Part shown: positions 22,231 through 35,100 of the stretch, piece after piece
Numbering within the stretch: position 1 is the stretch's first letter
Layout: each line of letters starts with the position of its first letter
From: Balanoglossus misakiensis
Taxonomy: Eukaryota > Hemichordata
Direction of reading: 5' to 3'
NCBI GenBank assembly: GCA_040954595.2
Contig: CM082582.2
Location: 6,510,001 to 6,574,000, forward strand
Length of the DNA stretch: 64,000 bases
Translations under genes and position numbers: made by a program
The notes under the pieces: generated by a model
The model's database searches: none
What the model was told of the DNA's origin: nothing
The model's input: the letters and a program-made list of their open reading frames with translations, nothing else

Positions 22231-25200
22231 GGGCGTGTGGCTAAGTAGTGAACCACTGCATTCATTTGACGGGCCGAAAGTAATTCCTGGAAATGAATAT
22301 GATCCAAAAAACAACATTACCATATGATATTCATTGATTGACATCAAATCGGAATCTTTACAAATTCAATATTTTTTTCGTACATTTTGCTTCTGTCACA
22401 CCAGACTCTGCCAATCCAGTGGGGTTTGTGTACTGTGAGCGAGTGCAGTGACTATGATGTGGCCAACAGTATACGCTGGGTTGTTGATGGTAAGTTTATT
22501 GCTCGCTATGGATGACCAAGGCACAAATGGACATGACAAACGTAACATGTAGATCTCAAATGTGAAATCTCTGGCCTAAGGTCTCATTTTTACAACCAAA
22601 TACTCTTACTTTTATTACTGTTTTTGTAAAAGATCACTTATGAAAATATAAGAACCTTTAGATTTGTGATGATCATAGACTGATATTATCTGTTTACTTT
22701 TTTGCCAAATAGAAATTTTAGGACCAAACGTAATACAAATCCAGAATGGTGGAGTAGCCTGTGCTAAAGATCCCCCCAAACCATACAGTGTTGGTTATTT
22801 TGTCACAGTGTAAGTACCAGTGTACACCAATTGTCTTTGGGATGTACATTCATTAATCAAATCATTTATCCAATATGCTTCCATAGAATACTGTATTATC
22901 AGAATATTTCATTCTGGTGATATTTTTTAAAAGTCACTAGTGTATAATCACTCCCCCCCCCCAAAAAAAAAAGAAAGGCTAAACAAAAACCCAACAACAA
23001 CAACAAACCCACATTTGACCTGTTATAGCCAATTACACTTATGCTATGGTGTGGGGTCCCCAGTAGCAACTCTTACTTCTGATTGTTCATTATGCCTGCC
23101 CTGATTCAAGCACTTACTGGTACTTTGACTGTGAAAGAATGGACATGGATTGGACCAAATCTATTTCTCAGAGAGGATATGCAGTAGTCCAGGACTAGGT
23201 CCTATTTGGATTTTCATCAATGTGAACAACACATATGGTGTCTTCTGAAGTCTTTGTGAATCATAGGATCCCCATTTATGCAAGAGTTTGTTTCTCTTGC
23301 AGCGCCCTGTGTTGCTTCCTGGCATTGTTGATGCTACTCGGATGGTTTGTGGATATCTCCCTGCGCTACGCCGCCCGGCGCAAGAACGGACTGCCGCTGA
23401 TCAGCAAGAAGAGTTACGGGGAAGACGGCGGGGACGACGAAACGGCGAAGCTGCTGTCCGGAGCGAACAGCATTCAGAATGGGGAACCACATGTACACTT
23501 TGCCAGTGTTGAAGAAGACACCAGTTAGTGTTCAGTTGGTTTTTGCATTGTTTTTGCTCGCAAACTAGGTTTTTGAACAAATTTGATGATTAATCCATTA
23601 TATTGTGTCTCATCTTGTTTCCGAAACAGTAGTTATAAACAAAATGCCTGCAAAAAAGGAACGCAATAATTAAGAAAAAAAAATGAAAATAATATGAACT
23701 GTATACCCAGACATTACCACTGTTGTATTCTTTCGTACACTACGCAGTTATTCTGTTGTTATTTGGTAGGCAGAATTTATCGTGTATCAACTATTCAGTC
23801 AGGGTGACCTCTTTTTTTGTCCCCCTTTTCAGATTTCCTGCAGGAGTTCTTGCTGTGCTTTGCGTTCAACCGCAACCTGGCCAAGCTGATGGACACCTCG
23901 CAGCCCAAGAAGGCCATCCGCTGTCTGCATGGAATCCGCGTGCTCAGCATGCTGTGGGTCATCCTGGGTCACACGTTCCTCTGGCATGCCATGGTTCCGC
24001 TAGGTGAGGATCATGTGAGAAAGGAAACCACGATCTTTCGTTTGTGGTGGTATCGAGTGCCCCAGAGGGCAGGCTTTATTTGTGGAGATGGTCAGGACTT
24101 CTGTTCTAAGCTCAATCCAATCATCTATCAGTTTAGATTAGTTCAAAGTACACGTCTCCCCAGAAGGTCCATTGGTAATACATTTGTATGTAGGGAACTT
24201 ACTGTAATCAAAAACTGGTGCATCATACCGGTTCCAAGTACTGTACTATATGACATTTTTCTTTTCAAAAGTGTCCTCACTGGTCAAAAATCCATAATAG
24301 TTTCTGAAAAGGGGTGTCTTTTGTGAACAACATTGCAATTTTAGTATATGTATGTGACATGTTGTGAACTTTGACCTTTGACTGGTCATATTGCAGATAA
24401 TTACTTGACTGGTTCTACCCTACTGAAAGATTTCACCTTCCAAGTTGTCAACAATGCCTTCTTTTCCGTGGATAGCTTCTTCTTTTTGAGGTGAGTGCTT
24501 GATGAGACTGCCAGTCATCTTTAAGAATGTTCAGTCGGGACCATCTTTGCATTAACCCTTGACCCTCACTGGTGACCTATAACATCAGCCGTGACTGCCT
24601 AAAATCAGTGATGTGCGATTTGAACTGCTCAGAGTACATAGTGTAACCACATCTAGACAATGTTATTGACAGTGCTCTTTGTTTTCAGCGGGTTGTTGGT
24701 GACTTACTTAGCATGCGACACGTTGGACAGAACCAACGGAAAACTCCCGTGGATCAAGTTCTATCTTCACAGATATTGGAGGTAAGGTGCTAGAGATGTC
24801 CAATGTTGAAATTTCTCTTTTGATGTAAAACTTACAGAAAATGACCCAGTCAAGCAAGCGATTTCATGTGCATACAGTACAGGCCTTAGAATTTACTTTG
24901 TGTCAATAAAGCAAAGTATCTTCACGTTTTGAAGCTGAAGTTGCGAGGAGAGAGCAAGGATCTTAAACAGCAAGCTTAACCATTGCGTCCTTTTTTACAG
25001 ATTGACACCCACGTTGGCGATGACTATTTTAATTTGGATGTTTATTCACCCTTGGATCGGTCAGGGTCCCCTGTGGTTTGGCATGCTGCCGAAACCCAAC
25101 TGTGAACAGTACTGGTGGAGTACATTGCTGTACATCAATAATTTTGTCCCAAATTCTCTCGGGGAAGAGGTAAAGTGATTTTAAAATATTGCTTCTGTTT

Positions 25201-27944
25201 ACGGGACTGGGCTTGTTTCGATCTCAATGTAACAGACTCTCAGCTTTCAGATCAGGAACCCCCTTTGTCCCCTCTCCCCCTCCCACTCAGTAAACTACCA
25301 ACTTACTTGATGTCTTGCCAGGTAACTGTTTTTTTTTGCCCTTCATAGGTGTACTTGACAACTGACTTTTAGAAAAAAAAAATAACATTTCATTTTACAT
25401 GCATTTTGTATCTTGCAGTGTATAGGTTGGACTTGGTATCTGGCCAACGATTGGCAATTCTATATCATTTCGCCACTGATAATCTTACCCCTGTTCAAGT
25501 GAGTTCACTTTTCATCTCTCCCAAGCAAGCAGTCTTCTGTCTGAGTCTGGTTCAGTAACCACGTCAGTACTCCACTTCGGAGTGGTACATGGCACTTCTC
25601 AATTTGCCCTGACTTGTCCATTGTCAGATGATTTTCACTGCAGCCATCGTGAGAAAACGTCCTCACCTTTGTTATCTATCCATGCTCTTCGCAGGTCCAC
25701 CGTGGTTGGTTTGGGAATTCTGTCGTTTCTGTTAGTGGCTTCGTTCGCGGCCACTGGTGCAATAATGGGCCATTATGGCTTCCTTGTGGACTTCATCCAA
25801 ACTCAGGGAACTACAGGAGCGTAAGTCATAAAAGTCAAGAATATTTGTTTTTGAAACGAAATGGTACATGTTTTCTTTAGTCATTTAGTGATATTAGCGG
25901 ATAATTTCTATGGTTCTGAAATGCCCAAGCAACTAGTCATGATGTTTTCCTGTTATTGTACTTACCTATGCAGAGAAAAACTTGGCCAGCTTACAAGCCA
26001 ATCATCACTGAGGCTCATAGTACAATAGCCAATCGCAGCAGTGTATGATAATTAACTAAGCAAATGACTACCGGTACAAGGAATTGGCCTACATGTACCT
26101 GATACTGCCTGGGAATGTAGCATTTTCGCACTCTGAAATGTACATCATGCAGAATATACCAGATGGACTACGGTATATACAAATCTGATGTCAGCCAATC
26201 AGTGGTCATTGTGCGATTATGGGCAGTGCAGGCGGCAAATGCATTGCAGTTCACACCGTGAAGATGGTTCAGATATTATTTCCTCAAAAAAAAAACATTG
26301 AAAAACTGATTTCTCTCCACAGCCTGAACAACAATGCAAATTACACAGATTATGTTTACATCAAACCCTACTGCCGCATTGCTCCGTACCTGGTTGGCAT
26401 GGTGACGGGATACCTTCTGCAGCAGATGAGAACCAACAAAATCAGAATCTCGATTTCACCTGTAAGTAAACCAGGCTTTCCTTCTACCCTTTTTGTATTA
26501 ATTTGGGAGGTTGAATGTGAAGTGGTGTACCAACCACAGAGATCGCCGTACCTACCTTAGAAATCACTATGCCTATCATATGCAGTAGAACACAAAGCAT
26601 AGAACCACCACCATATTTACCATACTTTACAAATTTGTTTCCACTGCTACAAATTTGTGACCAATTCACCGGCCTGCCAGATTTATAGACGAACACAAAT
26701 TGCATGCTCTCATTTTCATTTCACTTGTCTCTCTATTCTGACTCTAGGTTTGGGCCGCACTGGCCTGGGCTGTGTCCACAGCCATTGGCATCTCTGTGGT
26801 CTACGGCCTGTACGGCACTGCGCACGGACACGAGTTAACTCAAGCTGGTAACATCATGTACGCCATGTTCAGTAGATTCGCCTGGGGTTTAGCCCTGGCG
26901 TGGGTTGTGTTTGCGTGTCAGCATGGACTTTCAGGTGAGGCTCTATCCAGTGCCATTATGGACATCCATTTCTTGCTCGATCCAGATTTCACGATAGTTG
27001 TAACCTCATCATGAATATTCATCCCCCCCCCCCCCCCCTGTGTGTTTTCATGAAAGTCTGCCACTCACAATTTTTCCTCAGAGTCTTGAAATCCGATAGT
27101 TACCAAGGAGTTTGTCGGCCATTTTGAATTTCTAATATGGTCAATTTGGTAACAGTTATACTTGTGGTCATCAGCTATATTTTTTTAATTTTTCACAAAA
27201 TAATAGAGTTTATTTGCTATATGACCAGCATTGTGTTACTGATTACGTATTGATTGATGCTTTAGGAAATTCACTGTGAAAATCAAGTCGACCCAACCAT
27301 CTAGTGAAAGCGACTTTTTTGACACGATTTCATCATCTCTGTACCTACAGGAGCTGTCAATGATATATTGTCTTGGAGTTTCTGGATCCCATTGAGTCGT
27401 CTGACATACACAGCGTATCTTTTACATCCCTTGGTCTTAAACTTCATGGTATTCCAGTTTGCCTCGCCAGCTCACTTCAAAACCAACATAATCGTAAGTT
27501 TTTACCTCTCAGTACTTCCTTCTCAATACTCACTACTTTCTGTGTATGTTGTGGCGAGTATTTTGGATGCAGATAACATATGCGGCAGTGTTTCACTACC
27601 AACATCCTTTTGACCATGTATTTAGCAACCTTATAATTATGATAGTGTGTTTGTAATGTAATGTTAGGTTTAAACTGTCTGTGTGTTCACACCATGCAAT
27701 GTGCTGCAGTGGATAGAGTAAGTGCAGCAATTTTGCAATTATTACAAGATAACAATATTTACAATTGTCTCTCCAGGCCTTCAATTTTGTTGGTGTTGCT
27801 GTTGTCTCCTACGCAGTTGGTCTCCTCTTGTCCATGGCGGTGGAATTTCCGACAGCGAATCTGGAAAAATTCCTGGAAAAGAGGATAACCTGCGTCTGTT
27901 GTAAAAAGTCGCCACCAAACAACAATGGACAACTTCAACAATAG
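21125..27944 (+). CDS. nrf-6-like: Nose resistant to fluoxetine (NRF-6)-like membrane acyltransferase (721 aa)
   Basis: Fifteen exons: 21125-21374, 21757-21899, 22405-22489, 22713-22809, 23303-23523, 23833-24003, 24397-24490, 24689-24781, 25001-25169, 25419-25498, 25695-25820, 26323-26461, 26748-26934, 27351-27493, 27777-27944. The phases fit throughout. An N-terminal signal peptide (YPFLFLLSMFCL) is followed by a lumenal Cys-rich NRF domain (ISPSCKNALL, DASGKINSGF, MAWLGSFELC, WGLCTVSECS). The acyltransferase-3 domain begins near 295 with CLHGIRVLSMLWVILGH (His312) and continues through about ten hydrophobic helices to the Lys-rich cytosolic end. In nematodes this family acts in lipid uptake and transport; the enzyme reaction is not settled. 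The second Met at 13 (21161) is an equally good start. Confidence 0.9.
22196..22233 (+). repeat. (GT)n followed by a G20 run, NRF intron 2
   Basis: GT dinucleotides from 22196 lead into twenty consecutive G at 22214-22233. Could fold as a G-quadruplex in the non-template strand; also a typical place for sequencing length error. Confidence 0.85.
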
Positions 27945-28150
27945 AGTGCAATGCAAACTCTTTCTTAATTGTAAAATATATATAAAGAGGATATTTTGTA
28001 GATTTTGTTTGTTACATTTCTGATTTTACTATAAATTTCAAAGCAGGGTTTTTCTCCGTTTCATAAATTCATTGTTTTTATTTTAATCAAGAAAAAAATG
28101 TATACAGAGATATGCTTTTGTATTGTAAATGTAAACTACTTGAAATATAA

Positions 28151-28156
28151 AATAAA
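28151..28156 (+). terminator. Poly(A) signal of the NRF-like gene
   Basis: AATAAA about 207 bp after the stop codon, in AT-rich sequence with no coding potential. Confidence 0.65.
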
Positions 28157-28456
28157 TTTTATATCAGTGATAAAATAATGACTAATGTCGTTACTGGGCC
28201 AAGGGAATGGGGTGACTAATACCGTTACACAAACAAGGGTATGGGGTGATTTACAAATTAAACACACTGGCCTTGCGTTTTTTGAGGAAGTGGGGGTTTA
28301 TGGACTATCATATCAGTTTATGCAGGCTTTACTGAAAATAGCATGGGGAAGTCAAGATATGTATAAAAACAATACTGTTCGAAGATATCACTTGTGATGC
28401 GTCCTGCAGTGCAACCACGGAGTTAAGCACGCCTCCAGTTGTGCATCTCTCGGGTG

Positions 28457-28501
28457 TGACGTCAGTGGTGCGCGCATCACCTGGGGTCACAACGCGTGAC
28501 C
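28457..28501 (+). promoter_or_regulatory. CRE and nuclear-receptor-like sites upstream of the ML gene
   Basis: TGACGTCA at 28457-28464 lies 118 bp before the ATG. GGTCAC at 28485-28490 and GTGACC at 28496-28501 form an inverted repeat with a 5-bp spacer, and the right half extends to TGACCTTTG, the complement of a CAAAGGTCA half-site. Motif matches only. Confidence 0.3.
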
Positions 28502-28574
28502 TTTGCTGCGACACTGGCCTCACCTGAATACACACACGTTCTTGAGATCTTTACAAACTAGAAGCACTCGCAAA

Positions 28575-31119
28575 ATGGCACTCGCGTGGTTCATATTCTG
28601 TCTGACATTAGTGGCCCGTGTCGCGGCTGACGACATGGAAGTTTTCGTCGACAGACAGGTGCTGCATGAACCGACAGGGTTTATATTCGGCCCGTTTTCG
28701 ATACGGAAAGAATCCCCGGACACCACTGTCGCAGAGACGGGGCGGAAACAAGAGTTCAAAAATTGCGGTAAGTAAAAACTCCGCTGGCTTTTCAATATCC
28801 GTTTTGTTTCCGCTTCTGAGAGTCAATGATCATCAGGTGTTCGCTCAATGTCAGGACTTTCGGCGTTCCCGATAATGTCATATTTGGCCATAAAACGAAT
28901 CCGTGATAGGCAGAAATTATTGTTGTGAAAGTAATAGAAGCTGACCAGTATTAGGTTACGCATATTTTAGCGCACACGCGGAAGTAAAAAGTAAAAAATA
29001 TCTCCAGTACATTTGCCGTGTACCCAACATGTATCCGACGTAAATGTGAACAGCAAACACTAATCTGAGCCACAGGGCCTACGAGCACATAAAAAACGAG
29101 GAAGGGTCGAGCAACCCCATGGACCACTCCCAGACGAAAGAGTATCAAACTTCAAGCCGAATGTCGTAACCTAGCTACGAGAATAGATATTTCGGGCGCC
29201 GCACAATCGTAACATCCCGGTAACTGCTTTACAAGTAAGGAATGTCGATCGCACCATCTGCAGATATATGGATTCAAGGAAAAAAATCTGTTGATGATGA
29301 GCAGAATAACATGAAAATATATATAAAAAGAGATTAAAATACTAACTAAAGTAATCCAATGGCCAAATGGTGACAAATGAGCGACTTTTCCGTTTAAAAC
29401 ATTCGTAGCCTCGTATTATGAAAGTGAAATCAAGCCACAACATTGGTAGTTTCCAATCCCCTGGAAGTGGTTAATTTGCCGGCCGTCGAACGTCCCCGAC
29501 AATTTGCTCACCGATCTTGTGTATTTTGGTTACCTTTCGTATTTCAGGCGGCAAAGCGCAGGAGTTCCAGTATGGATGGACACCCAAAGGACCGCTGAAG
29601 ATTGGACAGGCTTACAATTTTTCGTTCGATGCTACGGCAGGTAAAACACATCCACTCAATCTAGCGAGTAGAACAAGAATCAGTAGTTGTTGAATAGAAG
29701 AAAAACAGTGAAATATAGTAATCATCAAAGGTCCCTTTAAAAGTTGAAGTTGTCTTCTAAATCTGGTTTGAGGTGCCGTTGGGGGCGCTTTGACGCGCGA
29801 CGATCTCAAACTGTCCTCTGACAAATTTCATAAATTTGTCAGTGCGTATCTCGAAAAGCTAATGTTTTTTCTGACGGAACCTTTATTTTTTTTATTGGAA
29901 CACAATATGATTTCACAGCCTATGACATGGCGACTGGAACAGCCCATCCTGTAGTCTACTTCAATGAATATCTTATTTTCGATTCGATCGTGCGGTTCTG
30001 TCAGTTGATCCCGAAGGAGTACAAAGTGTGCCCTATCAAGAAAGGAGGTTAGTAATCGGCATCTTTCTGAATAGCGAAATCATAACTCTTGTCTTTTTGC
30101 CTAAAGGTGTGAAAAAAGAAATTTTCAATTGGAATAGAAATGACTTAAGTGCAGTATATAGTAATCATTGTTACAGAAAATAGGAGAAAAATACGTTATT
30201 GTGGGGTATTTGAACAAAAAAACAACATAATTTGGCATAATTAAATATTTATGGTGACATTACCATAAATCTGCATTGTTACATTTTTCATGACAAATTT
30301 GTAGGGTAATGTGATCATAATGATATTTTATTATGCAAATCTATGGTAATTTAGTCTACAGTGAATCGGACTGGTATGGTATATACTAACGTTGAATAAC
30401 ATATTTCACGGTAGCTGATGTAAAAGAAGAACTATAGGGTCGTATATATTGGGCTGTAGCAGAAGAAGGATAAGTCTTCTAGTGCGCATGCACCAGTGCA
30501 CCAGACGAAATGTCAGAGCGCATATGATGGTTTTTAATACCATCAAACGCTTACTTTCTTTTCCCTCCATTTTTTCTGTAGAGAAATTGCATGTCATGGC
30601 TGAAGTTACGCTCAAAGGAAAATACGTTGAGGCGGTAAGTATCTTACAGTGCTCCGCTTTGAAATTATCGCCAACATTTTGGATTTTAGAAAGGACGCAA
30701 GAAATATTAGGCATTTGCATGATTCGACGGGCAACGTAAATTTCAAAATGGTAGAGATATAAAATCGGTATGTAAATCCTGGACGCTCGGTTTCACGGGG
30801 GGGGGGGGTGAAATGCCTTTAGTGCGCGTAATTATTCACCAAAATTAAACTAAGCACTAAAACCCTGTTTTTGGATTGTTTTCTTGTAAATCCAGATTGG
30901 ATGAATTGTCTTCAACTTGGGTGGGGTTCAGAAGGAATGGGTCTAAACAAAAAATCAGAGTGGTAGATGAACCAAGCCCAGCCTAGAATGATGATGTTTA
31001 AAACCAGAGATATTTCTGTTTACTTCTGAACACAGGGGCGTTACCATGGTAACGCGACAGTCTCGAACGAGAAAGGACAGGAGATGTTATGCGTCGTCGG
31101 TGACGTCACACTGAGTTAG
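28575..31119 (+). CDS. Secreted ML-domain lipid-binding protein (183 aa)
   Basis: Exons 28575-28767, 29548-29640, 29919-30047, 30582-30634 and 31036-31119 (552 nt, phases consistent). Signal peptide 1-18 (LAWFIFCLTLVARVAA). The MD-2-related lipid-recognition fold runs from about 60 to 183: FKNCGG, the PKGPLKIGQAYNFSFD strand, a Cys123...Cys133 pair (RFCQLI...KVCPIKKGE) and the terminal strands ending LCVVGDVTLS. By analogy with NPC2, Cys64-Cys175 and Cys123-Cys133 are the likely disulfides. Possible N-glycosylation at NFS and NAT. Proteins of this fold (NPC2, GM2 activator, MD-2) bind sterols or other lipids in lysosomes or outside the cell. The ligand cannot be told from sequence. About 45 residues between signal and domain have no clear match. 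Confidence 0.8.
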
Positions 31120-32129
31120 GCTCTGCAGATGTGAGAAAACATGTACTTGAAGCAACCTAATACAAAAATCACAACGTGTTCCTGGACTCAACTCTATGCA
31201 CAAAAAGTTTACCGAATGAAAAAAGACATTTTCTGCGACATAATTGCTTACTTGTGTATTTTGTACTTATAACAGTCTTTTGGGGCTGCCATGCATGTGG
31301 TTTGTTGCGTTGTTGTACATATATTGCTAGTTTCATATTGACATTGAACCTTCTCGCCAAGGTCATTGTTAACGTTTACCTAGTGCTCTTAAATGACGTT
31401 GAATCCAGACTGTGGGGAGTCCTTTTAAAAATTAAAATGAAAACAGGGTGTTCAGCGTCTTGTTTTCATAAAAATCACGACTTTATATTTTATCCATGTG
31501 AGAGATTGACGGCCATTTTGAACTTCAAAATTCAGACAATTTTGCTTCTATCATTAAATAATTAGGACACTGACCCCCAGTTCATTCTCAATTTTAAGAG
31601 AGAACAGTTTTCTTGAGCAAAATACGAGGAAAGGTTTAAGACATAGATTTTGTTAAGGCGCATTCTACTTTAATGTCTAAAAGGTTAAACGAGGGTGACG
31701 AAGATGAATAGTTCTGTTATTTTACTGTCAAATTTTCCTTTGGGAGAAGTTATAGCCCGCAATTATGATTTCTAGGTTAGTACTATTGTTTTGCGCAACC
31801 GGACCGCACGTTATTAATGGCAATGAGGATCCTGACCACTGGCATTATAACCTCTGCAGGGGGGTATACCACTATAGTGGAATAGCACTCGGTGACTGTT
31901 GCCGGTACCCGCTACCTCCCCGATGTACATCATTTGCGACGGTTGGTGTATCATTATAATTCTCAGGGTATTTTGGTCTCGGTTTAGATGTAAGGAAGAG
32001 TCGACCAGTGCTTGATTAAGGTTCGCTGCGGTCCCCGAGCCTTGCAATATCCTTCGGCTACTCTCTTTTTTGAGCAGGACAAGTCTAGAAAAGAGGAAGT
32101 TGATAAGCCCATCGATATTTAAAGTCATA
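31120..32129. other. Intergenic region between ML gene and carbonic anhydrase
   Basis: About 1 kb with no supported exon. A possible ATTAAA poly(A) signal at 31553-31558 could serve the ML gene. A stretch near 31610-31665 weakly resembles 20449-20500 (CTTGAGCAAAAT...GGCGCAT) and may be a decayed dispersed repeat. Confidence 0.45.
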
Positions 32130-35100
32130 ATGTCTGGAAACTGGAGTCATCACGGTGCAACGGGTAAGATGTGTTACTCGTATCGAAAATCCACCTAAAT
32201 GAAAAGATCGGGCGAGTTTCATGCGAACGACGCGACAGAATCAATATTTTAGAAGAAGTTACGCAAGTTTATGTATATCCTTCCCCCAGTATAATGACAC
32301 TCCATCTATATACATTGTATGCTTTAGTGGTCGCGTCAACAGCGCTATATGAGTTGTATTTTTACGTTTCGAGTGTATGATCACTGTGGACTTCATCCTA
32401 GTAAAACGTGTCCTGAATTTGCGTCTAATTAATCACTTTATGTCTGCTGCATAGTACTTATAATGCTCCGAATTTTCTGCGACGAATATCTTCAACCTAC
32501 ATGTCTTTATTACGGCGCTAAACTCTTGCTGATCACGTTCTCAGCTCGGCAAACCGTCACATAATACGATTATTGTGCGGGCGACAATCGATCGGATTTG
32601 TGAAAGTGTTCGGCTGGCCACAAACAAGACGCGCACGTAAATACAAGTAAAGCCTGTGTAAACTGAAACGTTGTATAAAGTTCACAGGCCTGGTAAATAC
32701 GGTGCCGTAATACCAAAAGTGTTTGTCCTGATTCTGATCGTAACTCTGCACCCAGGTACATATATGTTACTGGAGTCCCAATATTTATATAACTGACCGT
32801 TTAAACACTCCTTGGTCGGTGACGCATTCCAGTAAAAAGTTACGTACGCGTTTTATACTAAAGCAAAGGCGACGGACGTGTTCACTCCAAATACAACTAG
32901 GCCCATAACTTTGTCTTGTTGTACAGATTACAACTAGCGAATTCATACATTTAAATATTTCCGGGGTTTCAAGGGTGATTTGTTTTATATCCAGGTTCAA
33001 GAACCACTCTCACATCGAAACATCCTAGCTGGTAGGCATTTCCCGCTCACAGGGATCGTTAGCTCCATCACAATCTCCCTGTATAGCGAACTTATTTTTC
33101 GGAGGGAAGAGATCTTAGCGGGCGACGATGTCTAACTGGTAATACCTATGCTCAAGAATAAAAATAAAACTTTGCACAAAGCAACGCGTCAGTAACTGCG
33201 TATATCAACCGAATCTGGTAAAACTTACAGTGAATTCAGGGCAATTGTCAAGCCATAAATTTGCGCTGGGCATTTGTTATCCCTTTATGTTGAGAATCGG
33301 GGTCAACGGGTCACCTTTAAGAGTGCATTGTTTATGGGAAGCGAATGCCAGGCCAGAGCAAGGGAAATAAATTTGATCCTGTGTGCGACGACACGCACAG
33401 AAAGAATAGCCCCGTACAAAACAATGTACTGAGGAGTGAACTCACAATCCCATCAGTGAAATCTCAGGGCGAGGGCCGACCCATTTTATAATAAGTAAAA
33501 TTTTGAACGAATGAAAAAAGAAAGCGAGGAATAAGACCGCGAACACTGGAGATGTAGACGTCTTGAAACAAAAGCCCTCGAGTCTTGAACGGACTTGCGT
33601 TGTGTGATTCTTACTGGTAAAACCCATGCATCTCCCTCTCAATTTATCACTCGAGGTCAGTATTAATTGAAATAAAGCAGACTTGAATAGTTTGCCTGCC
33701 AGGGACTGAAAACGGTATTCATATATCGCCATTGTAATATGTTTGTGATGATGATCATTTAAGTAAGAGAAGCCATTAGGTATTCTGATACGATATTAAA
33801 TGTGTCGCTTTATAATGTAACAGTAGTCTAGTTTACATATATAGCCATTAATGAGTAAAGGGAGGTATGTCTTGTTGTTATGACCATCTAGTGGCGAATA
33901 TTTATGCGTGGCTACCCCAGTGAAACTCTATGATTGGTTGGATTTTCACGGGTATTTTTCCATGGTAAATGTGCTTAAGTTTGCTCAGGTAATCATGTAT
34001 TCGCCTGAAAATGAATCCGCTTATTGTGAATTGATTATGAGAAATTACAAACCTGTATCAATGTAACAGCATCACGTTTGTTATGTCAGTATCATATTCG
34101 TTGGCATAGACTGCTTCATTACCATAAAACTGTCAGGTTGATTTTTTATTCACATCATTACGTAATAGAATTGAATTGCCACAACTCTTCCGAGGCCTCG
34201 ATGCAAATGAGCGAATTTACCACAGAGACAATTTTACTGGTACATTATTTCTCCAATTACCATATTGTTTCGATAAATTGGCCAGATTGTTTCAGTTATG
34301 ACGTTAGGCTAAATATGCTATCAACGAACGTTTGCACAACCAACACACAATTACCACCTATTGTACATGTTATTATGTACTAGAGAAAACAATAACGGGG
34401 AATTCATCTGAGCCTCATTACATTAAATTTACATTTTGACGATTTTATTCTATCGCCTGAGGTAGGTCCGAAGCATTGGCCTGAAATGTTTCCCGATGCC
34501 GGTGGTCAAAGGCAGTCACCCATCGATATAGTCACCGAAAACGCCAAATATGAACCGGCGCTGGGTGCGCTCTCGTACAACTACAGCCCATCCGACAAGA
34601 ATCGCATCAGCAACACTGGCCACTCGTTCAACGTGTCCGTGGATGGACGAGATTCACGTAAGTACACGCGAGAATCATGGAATGTGATACTGTCGGACGA
34701 CTGGTGACTTCGACCTATCCTTTCTGGCAGAAATAAATATTTCCCAGTCATTCGCTCCGCCCAAGTGGTAATTTAAAAGTGCGACCACTGACTGGTTACA
34801 ATACGATTAAAATTAAAATGCGGATGTAAATCAATCCAGGATGAAATAAAATAGGCAAATTGTTTCAAACTGGCATAAATATCCCTGTGTTTCGCAGTAA
34901 AATTTTTCGCCAAACTGACATCATGGAAGAAGATGTATGGAGTGTCGTTTCCAATTCTGGAAACACGACACGTAAAATATGTTTACCGTTTAGTCATCTG
35001 TGGGGTGAATCCATCAAACCTAACACAAAGCAAAGCTTTTACTACTTTTGTATATTACGAAGGTTAAAATTGAATTATAAAAGAACAAACAGCTAAACAT

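Noticed and set aside
31610-31665. Similarity to 20449-20500 as a dispersed transposon
   Set aside because: Only about 50 bp of loose similarity could be aligned by eye; no ends or target duplication seen.
34078-34383. 101-codon frame in carbonic anhydrase intron 1
   Set aside because: No splice consistency with the CA frame, no domain, and AT-rich composition typical of the intron.
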